Shown here one piece after another: positions 42,089 through 50,357 of a stretch of 64,000 nt of DNA. Numbering within the stretch: the stretch's first letter is position 1; each line of letters starts with the position of its first letter. The position numbers were made by a program, and so were the translations under genes. The DNA is from JAGOBP01 sp046328575 (GTDB taxonomy: Bacteria; Chloroflexota; Anaerolineae; Fen-1058), in assembly GCA_046328575.1 (NCBI GenBank), contig JAXLWI010000001.1, forward strand, positions 118,977 through 182,976, read 5' to 3'. The notes beneath the pieces were generated by a model. That model had not been told where the DNA came from. It searched no databases and was given only the letters and a program-made list of their open reading frames with translations.

Positions 42089-43660
42089 CTAACCTGCCTG
42101 CGCTTGCAACCGGAATTCTTTCGGCGACAGGCTGGTATGTTTGCGAAACACGTAACTAAAGTAGTGCGGATCGCTATACCCGATCTGCTCAGCAATCTCA
42201 AACGACTTCAACGTCGTGCCCCGCAGCAGTTCTTTGGCCGTTCGGATTCGGATCTCGGTCAGGTAATCTTTGAAGGTCTGCCCCGTCTCCTGGCTGAAAA
42301 CGGTGCTAAAATGCGACGGACTGAGGTGGGCATGAGATGCCACCTCGGTCAGCGACAAGTTGGGATCCCGAAAGTGTCGCTCGATGTAGTCGCGCGCCTG
42401 CTGGATCATGCCCGCATACTGGTTGGTGGCCTGGCTGTCACGGAACACCAGCGCGCTGACCAGAATCGATTGCATCTGCTCGCGAATCTGGTCGACAGTT
42501 TGAAGGTCCTCGATAAAATTGAGATCGGGAATAACGTGATCGACGTTGCCGCCTAGCTCATTCAAGAATTTGGCCGTCGTCAGCACCACATCCATCACAA
42601 GGTAATTCTTAAGGATGTGCGACTTCAATGCGCTTTCGCCTAACGGCCGGATAAACGTTTCAAAGAAGTCGTCGAAGTCTTCCTTGACGCCGCATTTCAA
42701 ATAACTATCGACGGCCGATTTGTTGATTTTCAGCAGTTCCGCTTTGCCAACGCCATTGGCCCGCCCGCTTGCGCTCCGATTGGCAGTGGCCTGCATATCG
42801 ATCAGCGCTTCGATGAAGGACGAACACACATCCGTGAGGCGCTGCTTGGGCAGCCCACATCCGATCGTGACGCTGCACTTTGTCGTGCGCAGACGCTGCC
42901 GGATCTCGTTCAATAGCGTCGTCCGTCGAGCCTCCAGCGCATCGAGCGTGTTGCCCGTCATGATCAACACCAACTCTTCCAGATCCTTCTTAATCAGGAA
43001 GACCGCCGCGTCACGCTCGACCACATCGGACACAATTTGGCGAGCCTGCTCATAGTCGAGATAATCAAACGCAGCTACCGGATCCCTCAAAGCCAACTTA
43101 ATCACGACGACTAGATACGTGCCGGCGATCAGTTCGAGCCCTAAGGGCTGCGCCTTCTCAATTGCTTCTGCCGACGATACCCGGCCCACTACGAGATCGA
43201 GCAGCAACCGCTCGCGCAGGCTCGTCCGGTTCTCTTCAACCTGCCGCTGCAATTTTCGGACGTTTTCCGCGGCCTGTCGTTCCTGATCCAGCTGCAGTGC
43301 GATCTTCTGCAACGCCGTGTGCAGATCCTGAACCGTCACTGGCTTCAGCAAATACTCTGTCACGCCCAGTTGAATCGCGGCCTGAGCGTATTCAAATTCA
43401 TCATGACCGCTGAGGATCACGATCTTGGCCGCCGGCAGTCGTTCACGCACAATGCGCGACAACTCCAGCCCATCCATGAACGGCATCTTAATGTCGGTGA
43501 TCACCACATCCGGTTGTACTGCTTGTAGCAACGGCAGTGCCATCTCACCATCGGGGGCCTCACCGCAAAACTCAAAACCATGCCCGCGCCAATCCACTTT
43601 ATCGCGAATGCCTTCACGCGTTACAATCTCATCTTCGACGAAAAAGACTTTATAGGACAT
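42089..43660 (-). CDS. Response regulator with AraC-type output, YesN-like
   Basis: The start MSYKVFFVEDEIVTREGIRD has a strong GGAGGG Shine-Dalgarno. The receiver domain has the acidic pair in VEDE, the phospho-accepting Asp in DVVITDIKMPFMDGLEL and a conserved Lys in LLKPVT. A long middle region of about 270 residues, typical of YesN proteins, follows. Two AraC helix-turn-helix motifs close the protein (SLTEVASHAHLSPSHFSTVF and SFEIAEQIGYSDPHYFSYVF). It should activate the transporter or arabinose genes when phosphorylated by the adjacent kinase. The total is 523 residues. Confidence 0.92.
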   Translation of the reverse strand: MSYKVFFVEDEIVTREGIRDKVDWRGHGFEFCGEAPDGEMALPLLQAVQPDVVITDIKMPFMDGLELSRIVRERLPAAKIVILSGHDEFEYAQAAIQLGVTEYLLKPVTVQDLHTALQKIALQLDQERQAAENVRKLQRQVEENRTSLRERLLLDLVVGRVSSAEAIEKAQPLGLELIAGTYLVVVIKLALRDPVAAFDYLDYEQARQIVSDVVERDAAVFLIKKDLEELVLIMTGNTLDALEARRTTLLNEIRQRLRTTKCSVTIGCGLPKQRLTDVCSSFIEALIDMQATANRSASGRANGVGKAELLKINKSAVDSYLKCGVKEDFDDFFETFIRPLGESALKSHILKNYLVMDVVLTTAKFLNELGGNVDHVIPDLNFIEDLQTVDQIREQMQSILVSALVFRDSQATNQYAGMIQQARDYIERHFRDPNLSLTEVASHAHLSPSHFSTVFSQETGQTFKDYLTEIRIRTAKELLRGTTLKSFEIAEQIGYSDPHYFSYVFRKHTSLSPKEFRLQAQAG

Positions 43661-43679
43661 GCCGCCCTCCGAGACACAC

Positions 43680-43728
43680 AAGCCGCCGTCAGGCACGGTC
43701 TCTGCAACCGCGCCACGGACGGCGGCTT
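43680..43728 (-). terminator. Long interrupted hairpin between araD and the response regulator gene
   Basis: AAGCCGCCGTC (43680-43690) pairs with GACGGCGGCTT (43718-43728). An inner stem (GGC-CGGT with ACCG-GCC) fills most of the loop. There is no U tract. It may terminate or protect the araD transcript ahead of the two-component genes. Confidence 0.5.
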
Positions 43729-43765
43729 GAACGGCGATTACGCCAACAACTGCCTAACGCTAGGC

Positions 43766-44410
43766 TCAGCGCTGGCCGTACACGTTGGTATAGCGGTGAT
43801 GCAATTTCGCCACGTCCTCAGCCGGAATGATATCCGGCGTGCCGATCTGCAGCGCATACCACACCGTGCGTGCCACGTCCTCCGTCATCACCGCCGCCTT
43901 CACTGCGGCTTCCGCATTTTTCCCGATAGTGAATACACCGTGATTCTTCAACAACACGGCCGGCGAAGACCCGATCGCTTCCACTACAACTTTACCGATC
44001 TCCTCGCCGCCGATCAGCGCGAAGCCACCCACCGGGATCGGCCCGCCAAACTCATCAGCGATGGCCGTCAAATACACTGGAATCGGCTTGTTCACAGCCG
44101 CAAACGCCGTCGCATATGGCGAGTGCGTGTGGACGACACCGCCGACATCTGGCCGATGACGATAGATGTAAAGATGGCTGGCCGTATCCGACGAAGGCGA
44201 GAGTTTCCCCTCGACGATCTTGCCGTCAACGTCGAGTACGATCAGATGCTCGGGCTTCAGATCGGGATACTTCACGCCCGATGGTTTGATCACGACGAGG
44301 CCGGTTTCTGGATCACGGCCGCTGACGTTGCCGCCCGTCCACTTCACCAGCTCGTTCTTGGGCAATTCTAGATGCAATTTCCACACTTGCTCGCGCAGCG
44401 CTTCTAACAC
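43766..44410 (-). CDS. araD: L-ribulose-5-phosphate 4-epimerase
   Basis: AraD epimerises L-ribulose 5-phosphate to D-xylulose 5-phosphate, the last step of L-arabinose degradation. It is a class II aldolase fold with zinc. Visible motifs are WTGGNVSGRD, VIKPSGVKYPDL, LSPSSDTASHLYIYRHRPDV, VVHTHSPYATAFAA (the zinc HTH pair) and LLKNHGVFTIG with the third His. At 214 residues it is slightly shorter than E. coli AraD. It lies downstream of the ChvE/GguAB importer genes and upstream of the two-component genes. Confidence 0.93.
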   Translation of the reverse strand: MLEALREQVWKLHLELPKNELVKWTGGNVSGRDPETGLVVIKPSGVKYPDLKPEHLIVLDVDGKIVEGKLSPSSDTASHLYIYRHRPDVGGVVHTHSPYATAFAAVNKPIPVYLTAIADEFGGPIPVGGFALIGGEEIGKVVVEAIGSSPAVLLKNHGVFTIGKNAEAAVKAAVMTEDVARTVWYALQIGTPDIIPAEDVAKLHHRYTNVYGQR

Positions 44411-44411
44411 G

Positions 44412-44487
44412 ATTACCTCTTTTACATATTACGGATTACGAATTACGCAACACCCAATCCCGACGGCGTAATGCGTACTGCGTAATG
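44412..44487. repeat. Heptanucleotide arrays forming an inverted pair
   Basis: ATTACGG ATTACGA ATTACGC is followed by 18 unrelated bases and then GCGTAAT GCGTACT GCGTAAT. The two blocks are near complements, so the whole gap between the permease and araD genes can fold into one hairpin. Confidence 0.65.
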
Positions 44488-45663
44488 TTATGCGTTCCGT
44501 TTCTTGTTATACACATCAAATAACACGGCCAGCAGCAACACCAGACCTTTGACCACTTTCTGCCAATCGATCCCGACGCCCATAATCGACATGCCGTTGT
44601 TCAATACCCCGACGAGAAATGCGCCGACCACGGCACCGATGACCGTACCGATGCCGCCGCTGGCCGAGGCACCGCCGATAAACACGGCGGCGATCACGTC
44701 TAACTCCATGCCGTCACCGGCATTAGGCGTGGAACTGTTTAACCGAGCCGCAACGATTAAACCAGCCAGAGCGGAAAGAACCCCCATGTTGATAAACGTA
44801 TAGAACAATAAGCGGGACGTATTGACACCCGAAAGTTTGGCCGCTTTCTCGTTGCCGCCCATCGCATAAATGCGGCGACCGATGACCGACCGACTGGTGA
44901 TGAACGTATACAGGGCCACCAGCACAAACAGGATCACGAGCACATCCGGGAGGCCTTTATAGGACGCCATCAAATAACAAAAACCCAGAACCACTACCGT
45001 AATCACGAAATTTTTGACAACGAAAAATAGGACTGGGGTTACTTCAAACCCGTATTTTTGCTGATTTTTCCTGGTGCGCCAATCCATAACGATAAGCACC
45101 ACTGAAAATAGCACACCTATCAGGATGGTGGTGAGATGAAACGGTTGACCATTAAGTTGGACATTAAAGAAATCCGGAATAAACCCGGAACTTATATTTT
45201 GAAATTCCCGTGGAAAAGGTCCAACCGACTCGCCCTGAAGCAGAATAAAAGTTAGACCGCGAAAGATCAACATACCGGCCAGGGTAACAATGAAGGCCGG
45301 GATTTTTACATAGGCAATCCAATAACCTTGAAAGGCCCCAATCGCTACCCCGACCAGCAGGCAAATCACCACGGCCAGTCCCCAATCGACCTGATTTCTG
45401 ACGATCAAGACACCCGCCAGTGCGCCTACCACGGCCACCACCGACCCCACCGACAAGTCAATCCAACCAGACACAATCACCAACAGCATGCCCAGCGCCA
45501 TGGTGATGACATAGCTGTTCTGTAGCACCAGATTGGTGATATTCACTGGCCTAAAGAGAATGCCTTTGGTAACCACCTGAAAGAACAGCATGACCGCAAT
45601 AAGCGCGATCAACATGCCATATTGACGGACATTGTTTCTGAAAAGCGTTGTCAAAGTTTTCAT
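44488..45663 (-). CDS. Sugar ABC transporter permease, GguB/MmsB/XylH-like
   Basis: This membrane permease of 391 residues belongs to a multiple-monosaccharide importer. It has MALGMLLVIVSGWIDLSVGS, the signature of this subfamily, then a long region with extra hydrophobic segments (FFVVKNFVITVVVLGFCYLM), GRRIYAMGGNEKAAKLSGVN and GMELDVIAAVFIGGASASGG. The start shares one base with the ATPase stop (TAATG). The middle of the gene is noticeably richer in A+T than the arabinose enzyme genes nearby. Confidence 0.88.
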   Translation of the reverse strand: MKTLTTLFRNNVRQYGMLIALIAVMLFFQVVTKGILFRPVNITNLVLQNSYVITMALGMLLVIVSGWIDLSVGSVVAVVGALAGVLIVRNQVDWGLAVVICLLVGVAIGAFQGYWIAYVKIPAFIVTLAGMLIFRGLTFILLQGESVGPFPREFQNISSGFIPDFFNVQLNGQPFHLTTILIGVLFSVVLIVMDWRTRKNQQKYGFEVTPVLFFVVKNFVITVVVLGFCYLMASYKGLPDVLVILFVLVALYTFITSRSVIGRRIYAMGGNEKAAKLSGVNTSRLLFYTFINMGVLSALAGLIVAARLNSSTPNAGDGMELDVIAAVFIGGASASGGIGTVIGAVVGAFLVGVLNNGMSIMGVGIDWQKVVKGLVLLLAVLFDVYNKKRNA

Positions 45664-47204
45664 TAGTCCACCACCTCTTGTTGTGTCATGATGTATTTCA
45701 TTACTTTTTCTTGAGATGCTTCGCTGGCTGGCATTTCGCCGACGATTTTTCCGTCGCGCATGACGTAAACACGATCACAAACCCCTAAAATCTCGGGCAG
45801 TTCTGATGAGATAAAAATAATCCCTTTGCCTTCACTGGCCAGGCGGTTAATGATGGTATAGATTTCATATTTAGCACCAACATCAATACCGCGCGTGGGT
45901 TCGTCCAGGATCAGGATGTCAGGGTTTGCAAACAGCCATTTGCTCAGGACAACTTTCTGTTGATTTCCGCCGGAAAGATTAAGCGCCAACTGCCGGATAC
46001 TGGAACACCGGATGTTGAGCTTGTCCCGATACCCGCTGGTGGCTACCATTTCCTTGGGTTCATTAATCACAATCCCGCCATCTGACACTGCTGGCAGGTT
46101 CGCCAGGGTGATGTTATCTTTGATTTCCTGAATCAAGACCAGTCCTAGGGCTTTACGATCTTCAGTGGCATACGCAATTCCGTTGGAAATGGCCTTGTCG
46201 ATGGTGCTGATATCGATTTCTTTTCCATTCTTATAAGCTTTACCGCTAATTCGTATACCATACGAACGGCCAAAGATGCTCATCGCCAATTCAGTTCGGC
46301 CGGCGCCCATTAACCCGGCAATCCCCACCACTTCACCCTTGCGAACTTTGATATTGACATTATTACTAACCTTGCGATCTTCATGCAGCGGGTGATAGGC
46401 ATTCCAGTCTCGCACTTCAAAAATGGTTTCGCCAATTTTCGCATCGCGCGGTGGGAACCGATGGGTCATATCACGCCCCACCATGCCCCGAATAATCCGA
46501 TCCTCAGTAATGGTGTCTTTACGACAATCCAAAGTTTCAACCGTGGAGCCGTCTCGAAGGATCGTGATGGAATCAGCGACTTTGTTGACTTCGTTGAGTT
46601 TGTGTGAAATCAAAATCGAGGAAATACCATGTTCTTTGAGCTGGAGCAATAAATCGAGCAACTTCTCACTGTCATTATCGTTCAACGAGGCAGTTGGCTC
46701 ATCTAAAATCAACAATTTAACCTTTTTAGCCAACGCTTTGGCAATTTCAACCAATTGTTGTTTGCCCACGCCCATATTGGTAATCAGCGTGGTCGGTGAT
46801 TCGTCTAACCCCACCCTGTCCAGCAATTCTTTGGCCTTGGAAGTTGCTTCGTGCCAATTGATTACACCATTCTTGGCGCGCTCATTACCGAGAAACATAT
46901 TCTCAGCAATGGACAGAAACGGAATAAGGGCAAGTTCCTGATGGATAATGACCAGGCCGACTTCTTCAGAATGCTGAATATCTTGGAACCGGCATTCCTT
47001 GCCCATAAAATAGATTTCGCCGGTATAAGAACCGTGCGGATATACACCGCTTAGCACTTTCATCAAGGTCGATTTCCCCGCCCCGTTCTCGCCGACCAAC
47101 GCATGGATCTCACCTTCCACCACGCTAAAGCTTACATTATCAAGAGCCTTAACACCCGGGAAGGTCTTGGTGATGTTGCGCATTTCCAGTATTACATTAG
47201 ACAT
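45663..47204 (-). CDS. Sugar ABC transporter ATP-binding protein, GguA/MmsA/XylG-like
   Basis: This double ABC ATPase has 513 residues. Domain one carries GENGAGKSTLMKVLSGVYP, GVGKQQLVEIAKALA at the signature position and LLILDEPTASL. Domain two carries AGLMGAGRTELAMSIFG, NLSGGNQQKVVLSKWLFA and ILILDEPTRGIDVGAK. It matches GguA/MmsA of multiple-sugar importers. The base composition and codon choice (many AAA, ATT, GAA) are clearly more A+T-rich than in neighbouring genes, which may reflect transfer. Together with the downstream permease and the upstream binding protein it forms a full importer. Confidence 0.9.
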   Translation of the reverse strand: MSNVILEMRNITKTFPGVKALDNVSFSVVEGEIHALVGENGAGKSTLMKVLSGVYPHGSYTGEIYFMGKECRFQDIQHSEEVGLVIIHQELALIPFLSIAENMFLGNERAKNGVINWHEATSKAKELLDRVGLDESPTTLITNMGVGKQQLVEIAKALAKKVKLLILDEPTASLNDNDSEKLLDLLLQLKEHGISSILISHKLNEVNKVADSITILRDGSTVETLDCRKDTITEDRIIRGMVGRDMTHRFPPRDAKIGETIFEVRDWNAYHPLHEDRKVSNNVNIKVRKGEVVGIAGLMGAGRTELAMSIFGRSYGIRISGKAYKNGKEIDISTIDKAISNGIAYATEDRKALGLVLIQEIKDNITLANLPAVSDGGIVINEPKEMVATSGYRDKLNIRCSSIRQLALNLSGGNQQKVVLSKWLFANPDILILDEPTRGIDVGAKYEIYTIINRLASEGKGIIFISSELPEILGVCDRVYVMRDGKIVGEMPASEASQEKVMKYIMTQQEVVD

Positions 47205-47332
47205 AGGTTTCTCGTCCTTGATCCAGAGGGAGTGGAATTGCCTTGCAGTGCGCTCAATTATAATTCAAAAAATAATGACTTTCAAAGACAAGTTTAGTTT
47301 GAGACTGAACAAGAATGCCAGAAAAGCAGGGC

Positions 47333-47362
47333 AGAGTGTGAGGGCCTAAGCCCTCACACTCT
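47333..47362 (-). terminator. Intercistronic hairpin after the ChvE-like binding-protein gene
   Basis: AGAGTGTGAGGGC (47333-47345) and GCCCTCACACTCT (47350-47362) form a 13-bp stem with a 4-base loop, 13 bases after the binding-protein stop. The arrangement mirrors the hairpin at 38116-38149 in the other importer operon. Confidence 0.65.
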
Positions 47363-47374
47363 TGTGAAAACTAC

Positions 47375-48535
47375 TTACTTCAGTTCTTCAGCCTTGATGT
47401 AGCCGGTGTCGACCAATTCCTTCTGGTAGTTGTTGATGTCGATGCTGATCGGGGTCAGCAGATAGGACGGCACAACCTTGACACCGTTGTTGTAGGTCTT
47501 GGTGTCATTGACATCCACGGTCTGGCCCTTGAGCGCCTGATCAACCATCTTGGCGGTCTGGGCAGCCAGCTGACGGGTGTCCTTGAACACGGTGTAGCGC
47601 TGCTCGCCAGCGATGATCGACTTGACCGACGCCACTTCGGCGTCCTGGCCGGTCACCACGGGGCACGGCAGGCTGGCGGTGCAGTAGCCCACGCCCTTCA
47701 GGGACGAGAGGATACCGATGCTCAGGCCGTCATACGGCGACAACACGCCATCGACCTTCTTGTCGGTGTAGAACGCGCTCAACAGGTTGTCCATGCGCGC
47801 CTGGGCCGTCGCGGCCAACCAACGCAGCGTGCCGACCTTGTCCATGCCCATCTGGCCGCTGGGGATCACGATCTGCCCCTTGTCGATGTACGGCTGGATG
47901 ACCGACATCGCGCCGTTGTAGAAGTACCCGGCGTTGGTGTCATCCGGCGAGCCGCCGAACAGTTCAACATTGAACGGACCGGTCTTGCCCGACTTCAGGC
48001 CCAGACCTTCCACCAGCTGCGTGCCCTGGATTACGCCCACGCCAAAGTTGTCGAAGGTGGCGTAGTAATCGACATTCGGGGTCTTGGTGATCAAGCGGTC
48101 GTAGGACATCACCAGAATCCCCGCATCGTGCGCCTTCTGCAGCACATCCGACATGGTCGAGCCGTCAATGGCCGCGATGATCAGCACATTCGCGCCCTTG
48201 GTGATCATGTTTTCGATCTGCGCCAACTGATTCTGGATGTCATTGTCCGCAAACTGCAGGTCGGTCTTGTAGCCCAGCGCTTCAAACGACTTGACCATGC
48301 TGTTGCCATCAGAAATCCAGCGCGTCGACGTCTTCGTCGGCATCGAGATGCCGACCAACTTGGCGCCAGCGGCCGGGGCAGCGGGTTGAGCCGGGGCGGC
48401 CGGTTGAGCCGGTTGAGCCGGGGCGGCGGGTGCAGCGGGTGCAGCAGTCGGAGCGGCTGGGGCGGCGCAGCCAGCGATCATGGCCAACGCCAACAATACG
48501 ATCGTAAATCGAGAAAACAACTTCGAGGCGGTCAT
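47375..48535 (-). CDS. Sugar ABC transporter substrate-binding lipoprotein, ChvE/GguA-system type
   Basis: This binding protein has 386 residues from the ATG at 48535, which has an AAGGAG in front. The signal ends in the lipobox MIAGC. A long Ala/Pro/Gln linker (about 40 residues) follows. Family blocks are LVGISMPTKTSTRWISDG, ANVLIIAAIDGSTMSDVL, GILVMSYDRLITKTPNVDYY, NVELFGGSPDDTNAGYFYNG and VVTGQDAEVASVKSIIAGEQ, with TVFKDTRQLAAQTAKMVDQAL. ChvE-like proteins bind aldoses such as arabinose, galactose, glucose and xylose as pyranoses. The context favours arabinose. Confidence 0.9.
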   Translation of the reverse strand: MTASKLFSRFTIVLLALAMIAGCAAPAAPTAAPAAPAAPAQPAQPAAPAQPAAPAAGAKLVGISMPTKTSTRWISDGNSMVKSFEALGYKTDLQFADNDIQNQLAQIENMITKGANVLIIAAIDGSTMSDVLQKAHDAGILVMSYDRLITKTPNVDYYATFDNFGVGVIQGTQLVEGLGLKSGKTGPFNVELFGGSPDDTNAGYFYNGAMSVIQPYIDKGQIVIPSGQMGMDKVGTLRWLAATAQARMDNLLSAFYTDKKVDGVLSPYDGLSIGILSSLKGVGYCTASLPCPVVTGQDAEVASVKSIIAGEQRYTVFKDTRQLAAQTAKMVDQALKGQTVDVNDTKTYNNGVKVVPSYLLTPISIDINNYQKELVDTGYIKAEELK

Positions 48536-48711
48536 CTTATCTCCTTGTTTGGTGTAGTCGTCCAATTGACGCTCACGCGTTTCGCGTTTCAACGTTCATG
48601 CGCCTTAAGCGCTGCATCACATCATTGCGCCTCCTTCTAGAGGAGTCATGTAAGAATTAGGAATTACAACTGGCCGTACGTTTTACAGTGCGACCGGATA
48701 GCGCGAAACTG

Positions 48712-50313
48712 CTACTTCAACCCATCCACAGCCGCGCGCTCGATGCCCAAGCCTTTGGTGTAGCGCGCCATGAAGGTCGCAAAACCTTCGACATCCTTGG
48801 GATCAGGCGCAATCGTCACGCTGTTCTCGCCAGCAAAGACCTTGTTGGAAAGATAGGCGTCAAACGGTTCACTAGCCGCCTTGCGGAGCATATAGGCCGC
48901 CAGCAAAGCGATGCCCCACGCGCCGCCCTCACCCGCTGTCTCCATCACCGACACGGGCACATTCATGGCAGCGGCCATCATTTTCTGGCCCACGCCCTTG
49001 GTCTTGAAGAAACCGCCATGACCGAGGATTTGATCGATCTGGACTTTCTCCAAATCCAACAGGATGTTCAAACCAATCCGCAACGCGCCCAGCGACGAGA
49101 ACAGATGCGTCCGCATGAAGTTCGCCAGAGTGAAGCGGCTTTCAGGCGTACGAACAAAGAGTGGACGTCCTTCTTCCATGTGCGTGATGTGCTCGCCCGA
49201 AAAATAGTTGTAGGCCAGCAGCCCGCCCGCGTCTGCGTCGCCGAGCAAAGCCTGCTGATACAACGTTTCAAACAATCGGGACTGGCTGACCTCTATGCCC
49301 AACACCTGCGTGAATTCGTGGAACAGTTCGACCCACGCATTTAGATCGGAGGTGCAGTTGTTGCTATGCACCATCGCCACGGGCTTGCCGCTGGGCGTCG
49401 TCACCATATCGATCTCAGGGTATAGCTTCGACAGGGCTTTTTCCAGCACAATCATTGCAAAGACCGAAGTTCCCGCCGATACATTGCCGGTGCGGACGGC
49501 GACACTGTTGGTGGCCACCATGCCCGTACCCGCATCACCCTCCGGCGGACAGAGCGGAATACCCGCCGCGAGTTGTCCGGTCGGATCAAGCAGCTTGGCG
49601 CCTTCGTCAGTCAACACACCCGCTGCATCGCCCGCGACCAAAACCTTGGGCAAAATATCCTGAAGTTTCCAGGCGAAGTTTTCGCCTGCGACCTGTTGGT
49701 TGAACAGTTCGAGCATACGCTGATCGTAGTCGTTGGTCGTGCTATCGATTGGGAACATGCCTGACGCTTCGCCAATGCCCATCACCTTCTGCCCCGTCAA
49801 TTTCCAATGGACATAGCCCGCCAACGTGGTCTGATGGTGAATGTCCTTGACGTGAGATTCCTTGTTCAATATCGCCTGATACAGATGGGCAATGCTCCAC
49901 CGCTGCGGAATGTTGAATTGGAATAAAGCGGTGAGCTTCTCGGCCGCCTCGCCCGTGATAGTATTGCGCCACGTCCGAAACGGCGCAAGCAGATTGCCCG
50001 CCTTATCGAACACCAGATAGCCGTGCATCATGCCGCTGAAACCGATCGCACCGATCGTCTTGAGCGGCGTGTTGTATTTCGCCAGCACCTCGTCGCTCAG
50101 CGCCTTATAACTGGCCTGCAAGCCCGTCCACACATCGTCGAGGCTGTAGGTCCAGACGCCATTTTCATAGCGGTTTTCCCACTCGTAGCTGCCTGAAGCC
50201 AGTGGTTTATGATCAGCGCCGATCAGCACCGCCTTGATACGCGTTGAGCCGAACTCGATGCCAAGAACGGTCTGGCCGCTCTCGATTGTCTGCTGCGAAT
50301 CACTGTGATTCAT
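48712..50313 (-). CDS. araK: FGGY-family carbohydrate kinase, AraK-type L-ribulokinase
   Basis: The protein (533 residues) has the FGGY fold: VLGIEFGSTRIKAVLIGAD (phosphate-1), SGMMHGYLVFDKAGNLL, PFRTWRNTITGEAAEKL, NIPQRWSIAHLYQAIL, VMGIGEASGMFPID and GDAGTGMVATNSVAVRTGNVS (phosphate-2 region). It resembles the ribulokinase of Bacteroides-type arabinose clusters more than E. coli AraB or XylB. Its position with araA and araD supports phosphorylation of L-ribulose. The gene symbol is by analogy. The start is followed at once by the conserved N-terminus, and AGGAGAC lies upstream. Confidence 0.85.
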   Translation of the reverse strand: MNHSDSQQTIESGQTVLGIEFGSTRIKAVLIGADHKPLASGSYEWENRYENGVWTYSLDDVWTGLQASYKALSDEVLAKYNTPLKTIGAIGFSGMMHGYLVFDKAGNLLAPFRTWRNTITGEAAEKLTALFQFNIPQRWSIAHLYQAILNKESHVKDIHHQTTLAGYVHWKLTGQKVMGIGEASGMFPIDSTTNDYDQRMLELFNQQVAGENFAWKLQDILPKVLVAGDAAGVLTDEGAKLLDPTGQLAAGIPLCPPEGDAGTGMVATNSVAVRTGNVSAGTSVFAMIVLEKALSKLYPEIDMVTTPSGKPVAMVHSNNCTSDLNAWVELFHEFTQVLGIEVSQSRLFETLYQQALLGDADAGGLLAYNYFSGEHITHMEEGRPLFVRTPESRFTLANFMRTHLFSSLGALRIGLNILLDLEKVQIDQILGHGGFFKTKGVGQKMMAAAMNVPVSVMETAGEGGAWGIALLAAYMLRKAASEPFDAYLSNKVFAGENSVTIAPDPKDVEGFATFMARYTKGLGIERAAVDGLK

Positions 50314-50357
50314 GTTCGTCTCCTATGGGGTGTGGGGGGTGAATGCCGATGAACGTG

